Shown here piece by piece: positions 35,450 to 48,186 of a stretch of 64,000 nucleotides of DNA. The translations under genes were made by a program, and so were the position numbers. The notes below the pieces were generated by a model that was given only the letters and a program-made list of their open reading frames with translations, was not told where the DNA came from and did not search any database. The stretch's first letter is position 1. Each line of letters opens with the position of its first letter. Source of the DNA: Atrichornis clamosus (taxonomy: Eukaryota > Chordata > Aves > Passeriformes > Menuridae); the NCBI GenBank assembly GCA_013400975.1, contig WBMZ01011727.1, positions 1-64,000 on the forward strand, read 5' to 3'.

Positions 35450-37469
35450 TCAAATCAGAGAGAAGGGAAGAGCAACAAAAAAATCTGGGATATAATTGAT
35501 CCATTGCTAGTCCAAATAGTGGATTGTATTATCTTCTGGACTTCCAGAATTTCTTATGATACATTTAGTACAGAATGATACATTTTTAAAGACGGAAATA
35601 AAACTTAAGTTGGGACACATCGACTGGCACTGAAAGAAAAATCATCACTTTAAGTGTTTAGGGGAGCTTGTTTTAGTTAGTTGGGTAAATGTTCGCAGGA
35701 AATTAAAATTGATACTTTCATATAGAGTTCTTCCAGAAATGAAATTTTGCTTTCCATGTATATTCTTGTACATGGCAACCTGTAAACAGAGGAAAAAATG
35801 ATGGCCTGGTAATTTTTTCTGACAAATAACCTGTAAAGCACATCTTGAAATTTAGCTGTCAAATAAATTTATTCACTTACTTGTAAATTATCCACAAATA
35901 AGGACTATAACATAGAGGAATTCTTATTCATAAAGTCTGAAAGGGAAAATTTATTTAATGATCAGGAGGAAGACACATTATCAAAGTGGTTCATTCTGCT
36001 CTTCAGTCTAGTGTTCGAGAGCAGTCATTTTCTTTTGGAAAGCTAATTTCCACTGAATAGTGAGGACCAGCAAAAAACGGTGACAAATAGGATCTAATGA
36101 ATGATGGAAAGGGAATAAACAAAGCTGGTCGAAAGCACTGATAAAAGGAGGAGTTTATAGATTGTCTCAAACCTAATGAAGCACTTTTCACTTGAAATAT
36201 CCATGCTATTTTGTTAGCAGGGTGCATCTAACAGCTAATAATCTGCAGAATTGTTTGCATCCCCTGTTTTCCCCAACTGCTGTCCAGGGACTGAGCCAGG
36301 TTTGCAGAACTGGTTTCAGAAAAATGGCAGCTGGCAGAGATGAACCTTCACTTTAAAAAGCTTCTGAATGATGGGTTTGAAGTTACTGCTTATCTTGTGC
36401 AGATCTCTGCAAGATGTGAACTTCTCATAGCTTCTTACTAAGATTTTATGCTGTTGGATGCATGAATCTCCTTTCTACACAGTGGTGAGTAGCAGCAAAT
36501 AGCCAGACAGTTCATCTTTGTAACCATCCCAGTGATCCAGCAGATTTCCTTACATGTGCTTCAACGTGCAGCATTTTTTACTCTTCTAAATCAAATTTTT
36601 GCTGGCCATAAAAACAGTAAGTTTTGATGTACTGGACATAGTATGTCAATGTCTTGAGAATTAAGTCAAATGTTTGTCATCCAGTTCCTGCAAAATCTTT
36701 GAACAGCAAAGCATATAACTAGGGAATGTTAAATTTCTTTTTTGTTTTTGTTCAACAATGATTGGAAACATAACAGACTCTGTTCAATATCCAAGTCTTG
36801 TCTAATGGACCAGTGTTGTAAAAAAAAATTTCACTCGTGGAAAAACTTAATGATGAAGCTGCATAAAGCATCTTTTTTTTTTCAGCCAAACTGAACAACA
36901 ATCAGATCTCAGGTATTATGTTCCCTTGAGTTTGGTGGGGGTTTTTTTCTTAGTTTTGATGAATGCCAGAATGACTGTTTGTATTTGGGTAGCCTATGTT
37001 CAGTTTCAAGTTTTCCAATTTCCAAGATGTCTTGTGCCGTGGACCATCTTTCCAGGTTGTGTGGGAGAGCACTATAGATACAAGTTTGCCCCATTACGTA
37101 CAGGAATTCAGCAGTTCTACCTGTGATAATGATGGATTTAAAACTTTTTTTCTTTATTTGTTCCTTTTTTAACAAAAAAAGGTTATTCACAGTCTCTTAC
37201 CACATTACAGCTGCTGTTTGGGCATGGCTGCAGTTCTTTATCATGGTTTTCTCTCAAAGTTGGCACAGCATTGCTTTAATGAAATGAGGGCAGCTTCTGG
37301 GACTGTAAATCAAGCTGAGACTTTTGTTATATCTTTATCCTCAGTCATTTTGTTGTAGGTCTCCCAAAATAAATGTTTTGTTTACGTTACACTGTTGCAA
37401 AAGACATCAACCTCTGATAGCCTTGATACTGTGGGTAGAATTCTGTCATTTGACAGCAGAAGTGAAAAA

Positions 37470-37530
37470 CAACCAACCAACCAACCAAAATAAACCTAAA
37501 CAAAAAACAACCCACAAAAAAAAAAAAAAT
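37470..37530 (+). repeat. A/C low-complexity tract with (AACC)n
   Basis: Four AACC units are followed by AAAC-rich sequence and a run of 13 A. Confidence 0.8.
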
Positions 37531-40064
37531 CAACCCAAATCTGAGTCAGCAGTGTGCTGAAGTTGGTATTTATTTTGTTGATGTGGCCCTCCATGAGGAA
37601 AGTGTTTGTGTTTCTAATTTAAACTTTGATGCAGAAACCTTCATGCCACGGCTGCTGATCTGTAGATGTTGTCAAGACTGGTGTCAGATACTGTCTATAA
37701 ACCAGCCCTATTTGGTTATGTGGTTATTTGTCTTTAGCCAGAGTATTTTTATGGGATGGTCTAGCTTTTCCCTGAGTTGCTTGCCCCATTCCCAACCCTA
37801 CAGTAGATAAGAGAGAGAGACCTCCTGCCTTTCACTGTCCGAGGCCATCCTCCTACACGAGTGTATTGCAACACTTTGGCTGTCAGGATTGCAGGACGAG
37901 AGAAAAACAATGGAAAACTTCATAGTGAACACAATGAGTGAATGTAAGACCATAATTGCATGCAACTTCGTCACTATGTTTATCTCTGAGTCTATAATCC
38001 TGTGAATGCTGTCAAAACCCACTATATTTCATCTGCTTTCTAATCCTTGAGGAGGTGTAGCTGGTGAGCTGGGGTCTGCCACCAGGAAACAGACACCACT
38101 GTGCTCTGATAGCTTTTTGACACAAACTTGCAGCATCTCTGAGACCAGAAAATGAGCCAGAATGTGGGTTGTCACCAGCAGAGTTTCTATTTTGGGTGTG
38201 GGCTCTGTGTTATGAGCTGTAAAGACACAGAAGCAGCACAAACACTTCTGGACAGCATCAGGTTCTGGAAGCTGTCCAAGGGTGATTCTTAATGCTTGAT
38301 GGCTTAATAGCTGAGTGCTGGTGGGTCTGCCAAGGTCACTGACTCATGGAGGGCTTGAAGCTGTATCTCCCCTGCTCTCTGGGCTCGTTGCCATCCCAAA
38401 CATCCTGGACAGCACTGTGTTCTAGATCCAGGGTGTGCTGAGCCCATAGATGGCCATGCAGTCCCAGCTCCTGCATGCAAATCGTAGTTCTGCCACCAGC
38501 AGTGGGTCAGAGACACCAGAACTGTGCATGATGATGTGTTTGGGGACACCAGTGCCTGCCTCCCATGTCCCTTTCATGCTCCTTTGCAGCCACAGGCACC
38601 ACCAAGCTTCGAGATGATTAATGTGCATGCCTCAAAAGTTTATCTGCTCCATCCCCTGCCTTTTCCTTCATGTTTTCCAGAGTTTCTGTGTCTTCTCTAG
38701 CACGGTGATTCTCTATTAGCTTTCCAGCACAGCAGGTGTGTGTGTTTGTGGATGATCAATGGCAATAATCATTATCCAGTTAAAAAGGTTTGAGAACTTA
38801 GTCCCCTGCAGATGGAGCCTGCCTCTCAGCTGTACCTAACTAACCCATGGACACACAGCACCCAGCAACATCCCTACATGTCCTGACTCAGTGTTCTGTG
38901 CCCAAGAGCCAGAATCCATAGGAGTCCATCCCATTCCAGAGTTCCCTGCTGTGCTGTATGTGCAGGTGCAGAAAAACACCATTGCTCTACTAGGAGGAAA
39001 TTTTCTGGCAAGCCTTCATGCTCCAGGATTAGCTCCTCTGGCGCAGTTAATCCAGAGGGGAGGACACACATCTATACACAGAGGATTTGAATGCTATATG
39101 TAGAAATTATTCCTCTTTTCATGGCCTGTTTCACCTCTTTAGTTTGCTGAGGCTATTGGAAGTCTTTTAGAAGTCACATAGATCAAAAGCTCTGCTTCTG
39201 TTGGCTTCTATCTGCTTGTATGACATAGTTTACACAGAGAGGGACAGAATATAAGCACCAGCCCTTAAGGTAGAAGGAAAAACAAGGAGGTATTTGGCAG
39301 GGCTGTTACGTGTCCTTATGTCTGTAGTAAACACCAAGTGAAAGCCATCCAGTGTTTTTGCCTTTCTAAACCATGAGTCAGAAGGGTTGGCTCTGCCTCT
39401 TTGTTAGAAGGTATCCAGAGCAGCAAGGGCACCGCAGAACAAGCCTTTTATGAAAAGCAGAGGGGGACACAGAAACGTGGGGAGGGGGGTGGAAACAAAG
39501 CCAACCAAGCAGTTGGGTTTCTGTGTGGCCCTGGGTTGTTCCATGAGTTCCTCTGGCTCGGGCACGTGTGCTGCCAGGTCAGAGGCATTGCCCTGCTGGT
39601 TTGGGTGTCCCGGAGTTCCCAAATGTGCTTGGTGATGCAGAGAGCTGCTCTCGGCTGAAGCACACAGGCACCACAAGATGCCCTCTTTTGTCTTGTGGAA
39701 GGAGTTGGTGGCACTTGGGAGCTCTGGCTGTTCCAAATGCTGTGTGCCCTCTCCTGGGTGATAGCAGATCTGCTTCTCTTCCCTGTCTGCTCTTTGGTTA
39801 CATTCCTAGGGGTATTAGATTTATTTATTTTTTTAATAGACTCTCTTTGGCTGCCAGAAGAAGTTGTATATGGAAACTTGAGCTATTTTCTCAAAAATAA
39901 GTAGGTCTGCAGTGGGAAAACTGATCTGAGAGAGTTCTTGGAAAATTGGCTTTGCTGCTCTGCCATGGGTGAGTAGGGCTTGCTCTCCAAGAGCTCAGAG
40001 GTTAGGACACTTTATTAGGACTAATCCCATCCAAAGGCAGTTTTTAAAGCCCTACTAAAACAAT

Positions 40065-40447
40065 TGTCATGGGAAGAAGTTAGGCCTGCAGTGTTTCCCT
40101 TATTTGTTAGGCAGGAAACTTACTCTGGGTAAGAAAGAGGCAAAGATAAGACTAGGAGTTATAAAAAGAGAGTAAAAAGAAAAGGGAAGGGAGTTCAAGA
40201 AATAATAACTACCCAAGATATAGTTGTGGACTGTGGACTGTTAGGAAACATTACCCTTTTAAGCTTTTCACATCTGTGTTTTAAAAGAAATTATATCTAA
40301 GTGTGGTATTTTGTTAGAATATTGTGCTCTGAATCCTTTTGGGTCTTTTAAAATGCAATAAATAAAAAGGTTTTCCAAGCCAGAGATGTATAATTTTGTG
40401 TTCCCACTGCAAGAAGTTTAGTAAGCTTTAGGAGTAGACTAATGACA
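40065..40447 (+). mobile_element. Candidate solitary LTR, 383 bp, with 4-bp target duplication
   Basis: The block starts TGTCA and ends TGACA, a perfect 5-base terminal inverted repeat in TG...CA form. CAAT flanks it on both sides (40061-40064 and 40448-40451). A TATAAAAAG lies at about 40160, and overlapping AATAAA hexamers lie at 40357-40366 near the right end. A 4-bp duplication is typical of class I (gammaretrovirus-like) ERVs. I do not recognise the family by sequence, so the call rests on structure alone. Confidence 0.5.
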
Positions 40448-43400
40448 CAATGCTGATGTATCAGGATTAAAAGTGCTTCTTAGAATTTTGAAACCAAGAC
40501 AAATGTTGCATGTTTCTGTAAAACACAATAAGCCAAAATGATCTTTGGTTTCTGTGCAGTCTCTGTAAACACGATAAGGTTACTCAGATGTAACAGCTAG
40601 TAGAGCATTGTCAAATTTGTGGATTTTTTTCTACCTTAAAGATGCAAGAAAGTGAAACCTGGGGACAAGGAGAAATTTAAAAAAAAAAAAGGTTTGGTTT
40701 TTTTGTTTATTTGGGTGGGTTTTTTTTTTTAATTATTTTTCCACAACCCAGAATGACTCTAGAAAATTTAAACTCTTAAAAAGGTCTGTGTGTATGTGAG
40801 TGCATATCTACATATTCCTTGGTTTCAGATGTGGAACTTTTGCTCTTGGAAAGGGTTGACTTTTTGAAAAGCCTGGAGCTTTCACTATTGAATAATCCTA
40901 GAAAAATAATTTTGTATTCCAAGTTTTCAGTTGGCTTTTTAATAATGAACTACAAAATGCTTGTAATTGCCTGTAAGCAAGACATATTGAAAAGACATAA
41001 TGGTTTGTGGAATGACAGTGGGGGAGAGTGCACAGCAGAATGTAAAAGGCACCACAGATGGAAAGCCAGGGCATGAAATATTTGTGCACCTGTTTTTTCA
41101 AATCTACATCCAGTTGTGCTTCTGTCAGACAGAGTTGAAACTCCCTGTTATTTTCTTCTATAAGAAGAAAATTTTCTTCTGTATTTCCTTCTGTAACTAT
41201 TCTGGGCTAGGCTGTGCCTGCAGTGGCTGTTATTGCAGCATTCAGATCTCTGCTGTGCACATTTAGCAGCTGAAATTAAAAATAAATTGAGGTGCTGAAA
41301 TGAAGTTTTGGTTGTGTTCAAGTTGGGCCAAAAAAAAAAAAAATTCTGTTGAAGAGCATGGTTAGAAATGCAGAGTGCTGGAGTAGCTCCTGGCTTTCAA
41401 AACGTTAAAGTTTTTTTGGTTGGTACTGACAAGCCAACTATAAATAGTAGTAATAACAATCATTTTATTTATTGGGCACCCTTCCATCATTAATGTCCTG
41501 TTAGATGGCTCACAAAAGGTGTAATCTGCTGTTAATGTCCTGCTAGGAGCCTCATAAAAGAAATAAAATATAAAGGCAGTTTAATACTTAATGGTTTATG
41601 CTTTTTCTTTCGTGTTGATGTAGAAGATTACAGTAAAAAGGCCAATTTTGCATTTTCATTGAAATTAATGGACTTGGATCTGAAACTGGTCCAAAATATG
41701 TTAATACTTCTTTAGGATCAGTTGACTGATTCTGGAATACTCCTGATTGATCTGCAAGGTACCCCAACTGGATTAATTAGAAGAGAAAAATACTGTTTTC
41801 CCCTCTAAATTCTGCTTAGTGCAAAACCCCCTTGCTGTAAAGTGTGTTCTGGAGGCTCCTTTTCCCCATCTTCTGACTAAATTGCCATTTCTTGTGCTCA
41901 TTCTATTCATCTTTTATGTTGCTCATTAAAAATGTTACGTTTTATACCCGGTATTGTTCACAGTCTACAAGGTTTTTATCACTTAGATAAAAGCAATCTA
42001 CTTGATGCACAGCTGGTCTCCAGGGTGATCTGATTGCTTTTGTGATAGGCCTTAGACACCTAATGCTGTGCAGAGCACTTCTACGCTGTTTTCAAATAAC
42101 TAAATTAAATTAGGTGCAGATGAACTTGGTTTATAACAACAGATTTGAAGGAGATTTTCAGATTTAGGGGCAGTCTCTATCGTGCTTTCTAATATTTAGT
42201 AGAACTGTGGTCTTGAGTGGTTTCACTGATTTTATTTTTGAGGAATGAGGTACAACTCAGCTTGAACATGATTTCCTTTTTCTTGCTCACGTGGTGGAGT
42301 GGGAGCAGAGGGAAAAGCATCTTGATTGTGGAGAGAAAATAGAAATATATGCTTCTCTATAAATGTGGACTTTGATGCCTAATCACTTATGAGGTCTAAA
42401 AGCTGTTTTGCACTGCAATACCTGCCTCGCAGAGTTATGTGAGTGCTGTTCTGAGTTCCTCGATGTTCTCCATGTCTCTGAGGCTGTGGCCACTCCAATC
42501 CCAGCTCAGGATTTCCCTGGGTACAGGGTACCTCACTACTGAGGCTCTGGAAGAGGACGCCCGAGTTTTCCTTGGTGATTTAACCCTAAAAGGAGACTGA
42601 TGGCATCCTGCTTCTCTCCATCATGATTGTGTTTTCACCTTACATAACCTCCTTGTTCTGAAACAAAGAGAAACCTCACTGTAAAAAGTTACTACTTTTA
42701 CCCCAATCTATTTTCAAATAGAGTCAGATTATAATAAAGTGAGCAGGAGGCTTTTTAAACAAACCTCTTGTATTGCTTAGTGCACGTGCTGAGACCAGCT
42801 TTTCTTACTTAACAGCCTTTCTTCTTTTTACTGAAGATTTTTATTTTCTCTTTTAAAGCTGTCAACCTGCTTCCAGATGGTGCCATACACAGGTGGCAAC
42901 AGTCAACTGGTAGCAAATACACTTTCATCCACAACTCCCTAGGAATATATTACTTAGCTGGCTTTGCTTCCAAGATAATCAAATAGTTGCAAATCCTGGG
43001 TTATTAGGCTTCATCAGATTCTAGTTAAGGTTAGCCCTGGTCACCACGTAGCCAAGCCAAAATCATTAGAGTTTTTGCTCATGGCAAATAGAAATCCCAT
43101 TCAGATTTGATTAATTTTTCAGAGTTTTTAAACCTATTTGCTCTAACAAGAAATGTGCCATCCTCTGTGGGCTTGAAACTGTTTTACAGAGTCTTTTCTG
43201 TGGCTTCTTAAGCACTGTCTGGCTTTGTCCACACTTCATTAAAGGCATGTAGTGGCTCAAGAGGATTAGGATAACTCAAACCCAGCGTTTCTACTCCCAG
43301 TGGAAATTAATCTCTTGCAAAGAAAGCTGTGCAGGTTTTGTTCTTGCTTTATTCCTTAAACTGCCTGTAGCTCTGTCATCATTTCAGACAGTGTTTAAAG

Positions 43401-43639
43401 ACCCCAGGCAAGGCCCAGTAAATTAAAATATTTGATTACGGCTCTCCCTGATAAAGTCTTAGATCAGCTTAATTACTCTATCTTTAGTCTTCTAAAATAT
43501 TTTCTACAGTAGCAACACCTACTGCTTTAGAAATTGCTGCAGATGTACCAAAATGAAAAAGACTGAGGTTTTTGCATGGCTATACATGACCCAAAGTGAG
43601 CTGCTTTTCCCAGCACTGTTGGCTACCCCAAGCTCTAGT
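40448..43639. other. Intergenic stretch, no gene supported
   Basis: It contains an A/T/G low-complexity tract at about 40680-40735 and a two-copy imperfect 42-bp repeat near 41490. No coding exon or RNA gene is recognisable. Confidence 0.55.
41490..41565 (+). repeat. Imperfect 42-bp two-copy repeat
   Basis: TTAATGTCCTGTTAGATGGC and TTAATGTCCTGCTAGGAGCC recur 42 bases apart, each followed by CTCA(C/T)AAAAG. Confidence 0.6.
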
Positions 43640-43774
43640 AATTCAAATCTTTCCAGGCCAGGTTGGATGGGGCATTGAGCAACTTGGTCTAGGGGGAGGT
43701 GTCCCTGCCCATGCTGGGGGATGGAAGTAGAGGATCTTTAAGGCCCCTTCCAACCCAAACTTTTCTATGATTCT
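43640..43774 (+). mobile_element. CR1 LINE 3' end fragment
   Basis: It runs through CCAGGTTGGATGGGGCATTG, then GGTGTCCCTGCCCATG, then GATCTTTAAGGCCCCTTCCA, and ends ACCCAAACTTTTCTATGATT. This is the CR1 3' terminus in plus orientation. Confidence 0.93.
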
Positions 43775-46022
43775 CAGTGATGGTGAAAGATCTGGCAGCA
43801 GACATTTGCACTCTGCTTCCAGTGGCTGTTGCACTCCCTTTCCTGCTGCTTTTTCCCTCCTCCAGCAAGAAATGCTTAAAAGATAACAGTATTTTGTTAA
43901 TTAATTGCATTTTTCGTGAGTAGAAATGTTGCACCCACAAAGGGAATCTCAGCGTGGCCAGTTGTAAGAAGAGCCTTGGCGCACTGTACCTTAAAGTAAA
44001 GTGGTAACAGAGAGAGGTTTGAAGGGGAGACTGGAGATGAGGAGGAAGCCTTACATGCAAGTTTTGCTGCATTCTTTAAAGCGAATATGCCCAGAACAGT
44101 GAAGAGCTGTGTTCTCTTAGTGAGCAGCAGGCAGTCCCGATGTTTGTGGTGTTATCAGTGCGGGGTCCCAGCTCGGCCCTGCAGTGCAGGACCCCTGGCA
44201 CACCTGAAAGCACCGTCACGGCGATCCAGACTCACCCCTTCAGGTTCACCCGTGAGGGGGCAGCAGCAGCACTGCTCTGGGCACGTAAATTGTTGAGACT
44301 TAGTAGCTCATTATCTGTTTGTGTGCCTTGCAGAATTCTCTGCTTCTAATGTTCATGAAACTGAAATAAGATTCTTTTTATCTTTCTAATCAAAACAAGA
44401 TGCCTGACAATTCCCTTTGTAATCATACTGTAAACAACTGTGGGTAATTGTTCTTTATTTTCTTTTGTTCCTTACTTCATTTCAGTCTTCTCCACTGCTC
44501 TGTGTTATACATCACTCTACAAAGTAGTAATCAAAGAAATGGAAATGCATTCAACATTTGCACTTCGTTTTGTTTTACAAATAAGAAATAATTTCAGACT
44601 ATACTTTGGCTGTGCCAGTTCCTGTTCACTTTATTCCTGAGAACCTCCTTAACTGAAAGTTAAATGTACAGGTTTCTGGGTTGGAATACTGGAGCATCTG
44701 GGAACAGGAACCTTAATTGAGTTCTGTAATGACACGTTTTTATACAAGCTTAGAGAAAATAGATAAAAGCTGAGCTTGATAAATATTGAGGTTAGACTTG
44801 AGACTCAGCTGACAAGATAGTAAAGCTGTGCAAACTTTTCTTGTGAAACTCCACCAGGCACTGGGAAACATCATGTCTGAATGTGAAAGTAAATATCTCA
44901 GGGTTTTCACGTCAAATGGACCTTACGCTTTATGTGGAAAGTTTTTTTATTCCCTAGTTGTAAAATATTAGGGCTATTATTCCTCACGAGGCAGGACCTG
45001 GAGTAAGATGCTAACATTTACCATAAATTTTCTAGGTTTTTTTTATGTGAGTCCTTCAACTTTGATAAACCCCTTCCTTGCACTTTCCTTATCACATATG
45101 TATACACATACATATCTTCCTTATCTCTGAAGAGGACTTCGGGTCAACATTCTTTTTTTAAAAAATATTTTTATAGTAACTGCTTTTCACTACTGCCCCA
45201 GACACCAACATACAGGAAAAGCTTCATAATTCATTCAGTACCTATGTGAATTTTATTACAGTTTCTCACGCTGCTTTGGTTGTTTTTGGGTCTTTTAAGA
45301 AATACCTTTTGGCAGAGGAAGCTGGGAAGGGTGCTGTGCAAGTTCATCCTGCCTCATGGCCCCCACTTAAGAAAAAAAAAACCCACAAACTTATTGTGAA
45401 AAACCAAAATCAAACAAAACAACAAAACATAAAAATGCTTGCTTTCAGCAGCATTTTCATTAAGGATGGTTAACAAGCCTATAACTGTTCAGCTGTTGCC
45501 AACAGCATTTTCATATTGCACCTTCTGGGGGTTACTATCTTGCTATTTAAAAATAAATAGACTGATATATAGGCAGATACACCAAAAAGAGGGAGCATTG
45601 CTGCCAACTCCACTATAACTTTCAGCCCGTTAACATAAAACTCCACCACTAAATCTCCCAGGGTAAACTGTGCAGAGATAGAAAAGCCCCAAGGTATTAA
45701 GAGAGATTTTGATATAAATTCCAATTTTATTTTATGACTATTTTACAGCTGCTTCTAGATATCTTCTCTCATAAAGTACAAGGTATAAGGCAAATGTTAC
45801 GTCTCTCTTTTTTTCTGCAGGGTTTCAGACAGTTGGTTTATTGTGACATGTTAGCAGCCTTTTCTCTGCACTGCACATTCAGAAGAATGAATTTTAATGA
45901 GACTAAGCTAGCAGAAGACCCATAAAGAAGATGCGATTATGCTTTAAGTATTCATAAAAAAAGTTACATTAAATTTACACATTTTGATTTTGTCTGTGAC
46001 AGTCAAAAGGATTAGGCTGAGA
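43775..46022. other. Intergenic stretch, no gene supported
   Basis: Short unrelated open frames. An A-rich stretch lies near 45370-45430. No RNA gene or repeat family is seen. Confidence 0.55.
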
Positions 46023-46632
46023 GAATATTGCAGAATCACAAAATGGTGGGGGTTGGAAGGGAGCTCTGGAGATCCTCTAATCCACCCCCTCTGCTAAAGT
46101 AGAGCAGATTGAATAGGATTGTGTCCAGGTGGGTGTTGGACATATCCAAAGATGGAGACATTTTCTCCACAGCCTCTCTGGGCAGTTTGTTTCAGCACTT
46201 TGTCACCCTCGAAAGGAGTTTTTCCTTATGGTCTGGTAGAGTTCTGTGTTTTGTTGGTGCCTGTTGCTGACAGGAGTCTGGCTCCATCCTCTTGTCTCTC
46301 ACCCTTCAGGTGTGTGGATGAATTGATAAATCCCCCGTGTCACCTCTTCTCCAGGATAATCAGGCCCAGCTCTCCCAACCTTTTCTCATAAGCGAGATGT
46401 TCCAGTCCCCTCACCATCTTGGAGCCCTCCACTGGAGCTGCTCCAGGATCTCCTTGTTTTCCCTGTCCCGAGGAGCCCAGAGCTGGACACAGCTCTCCAG
46501 ATGTGCCTCCCAGAGCTGGGCAGAGGGGCAGGATCACCTCCCTGACCTGCTGGGAATGTTCTTCCCAATGCATCCTAGGACACCTCTGGCTTTCTTGGCC
46601 CCCAGGGCACTGCTGGCTCATGGACAGCCTCT
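46023..46632 (-). mobile_element. CR1 LINE fragment, the longest in the window
   Basis: In inverted orientation the plus strand reads GCAGAATCACAAAATGG at the 3' end, continues with CACAGCCTCTCTGGGCAG and GAGCCCAGAGCTGGACACAG, then GGGGCAGGATCACCTCCCTG, and ends with GGGCACTGCTGGCTCATGG. The order and spacing fit one continuous, moderately diverged CR1 of about 610 bp. Open frames on both strands here belong to the element. Confidence 0.92.
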
Positions 46633-47099
46633 TGTTTGCATGTTTTTACAGTAAATTTTGACAGCATTACTTACTGCATGTCAGAATACTGAAAAATATC
46701 ATTGTATAAAGCAAATAATAAATAACATTTCCACTTACAAGGGGAAGAAAATGTTCTTGTTCTACAAGAACCAGCTCTTGCTTCAAGGATGATAATGCCA
46801 TGGTAGTTTCGATAACCATGATGTAGTTCTGCTAAGCACCAGAAGGTTACTTTTCATCTTCAGATGAAGATATAATTCATTGACTTCTTCATCACTCTAG
46901 GAGGTTAGCAAACATTAGAAGTGATTTAATAAATGTTGTGCGTAATCTGTGTGGAAAAATTAACAGCATGTCTGGTTGTTCTTAGATTCTAGAATATGGC
47001 TAGGACCCTTCATGTGCAGAGGGAAAGCAATTTTAATTGTATTACTGTAGGTCTGTAATGCCTAATAGCTATTTACTCCTGTCCTAGCAGATACCTCAC
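46633..47099. other. Spacer between the CR1 fragment and the solo LTR
   Basis: AT-rich sequence without a recognisable gene. Its last five bases, CTCAC (47095-47099), are the left target-site duplication of the LTR. Confidence 0.6.
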
Positions 47100-48045
47100 T
47101 CTCGTGGTTTTGCTAGACCTGGTTTTTGGTAGCTGCAGGGGTGGCTTCTGTGAGAAGCTGCTAGAAGCCCCACCACCATGTCCTGCAGGGCCAGTGTCTG
47201 GCTGGCTGCAAAGATGGACATGCCGCAGGCCAGTTAGAAGTGATAACGTCTCCGTGATAACAGATTTAAGAAGGAATTCAAAACAATTCTGGTGGCACAG
47301 CTAAAAATGGCAGCCAGGGAGGAGGAGGATGTGAGCTAAAAGACCAACATGGAGAAGCACCCAGGCCAGGTCGGGAGAAGATACAGCAGGGCCGGAGTCA
47401 AGATTCCTCTGCAGCTGGTGGTGAGACCATGGTGAGATGGGATGTCCCCCCTTGTAGCCCATGGAGGAGCACGGGAATGCAGAGCCCCCTTTGCAGATGT
47501 TGAAGCAGGGGGATGCTTAAAGATGCTTAGAGATTGCAGCCTGTGAAGGAGTTACCCATGCCACAGCAGTTTGAGGGCCGCTGTTGTCCGTGGGATGGAC
47601 TGTGGACTTTACTCTCCAAAAGGGGAGTAGTTCCTGAAGAACTGCCTTCCAGAGGGCACCCCCCCATCCAGAGGGGGAAAAGTCCAGTCCTTGAGAATAT
47701 GAAGACCTGGCCTAACCTTAAAAAAACCCCTAATTCTCTGTCTCCCTGCATTGTTTGGGTAGGAGGGAAGCAGGGAGGGGGAGGTGAGGGGTGGGGAAAA
47801 GGTAAGTTTTTTTCTACAGCTCATATTGCTGCTCAATTTTTCTTCTTTTCTGTTAGTATAATAAATGTAGTTTCATATCTTCAAGTAGTTTTCTTGTTTT
47901 GATTGTTGATTTCTGTTCAGTTTTTAATTACAAACCTCATGGACGCTTTGAATTTTTTCTCTCTCCTCTGTCTGGCTGCGAGAGGTGGGGGGGAAGTCTG
48001 CAAGCCTGGGCAGTTTCTGGCCTCTGGCCAGGCTCAAACCAAACA
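47100..48045 (+). mobile_element. Solitary LTR of an endogenous retrovirus (ERVL-like), 946 bp
   Basis: CTCAC occurs immediately on both sides (47095-47099 and 48046-48050), a 5-bp target-site duplication. The left edge TCTCGTGGTTT and the right edge AAACCAAACA are imperfect inverted ends of TGTCGTGGTTT type. Internal landmarks such as GGTTTTTGGTAGC and GTGGCTTCTGTGAGAAGCTG resemble an avian LTR family I know. An AATAAA lies at 47860-47865. There is no internal retroviral coding sequence next to it, so it is a solo LTR left by recombination. The 5-bp duplication favours class III (ERVL). Confidence 0.88.
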
Positions 48046-48186
48046 CTCACCCTACCAGTATGTTTTAAATGTGTGAGCTGAAATATTTTCTACTTCAACA
48101 CCTTCAAAAATGATTTGTTTAGAGTTGTAGAGTTTTAAAATTCTTATTTGCTACATATTTATTTTGAAATTCTATGGATGGTTTCT

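Larger units (their letters stand above)
32469..40064. other. Intergenic stretch, no gene supported
   Basis: The largest frame (125 codons at 32599-32976) matches nothing I know. A/C and T/G low-complexity tracts occur near 34930-35000 and 37470-37530. No RNA gene or known repeat family is recognisable. Confidence 0.5.

Noticed and set aside
46337..46661. Pro/Ser-rich frames on both strands
   Set aside because: They lie inside the CR1 fragment and are not independent genes.
47104..47902. Open frames inside the solo LTR
   Set aside because: The LTR boundaries and target duplication explain the region. LTRs of this type do not encode proteins.
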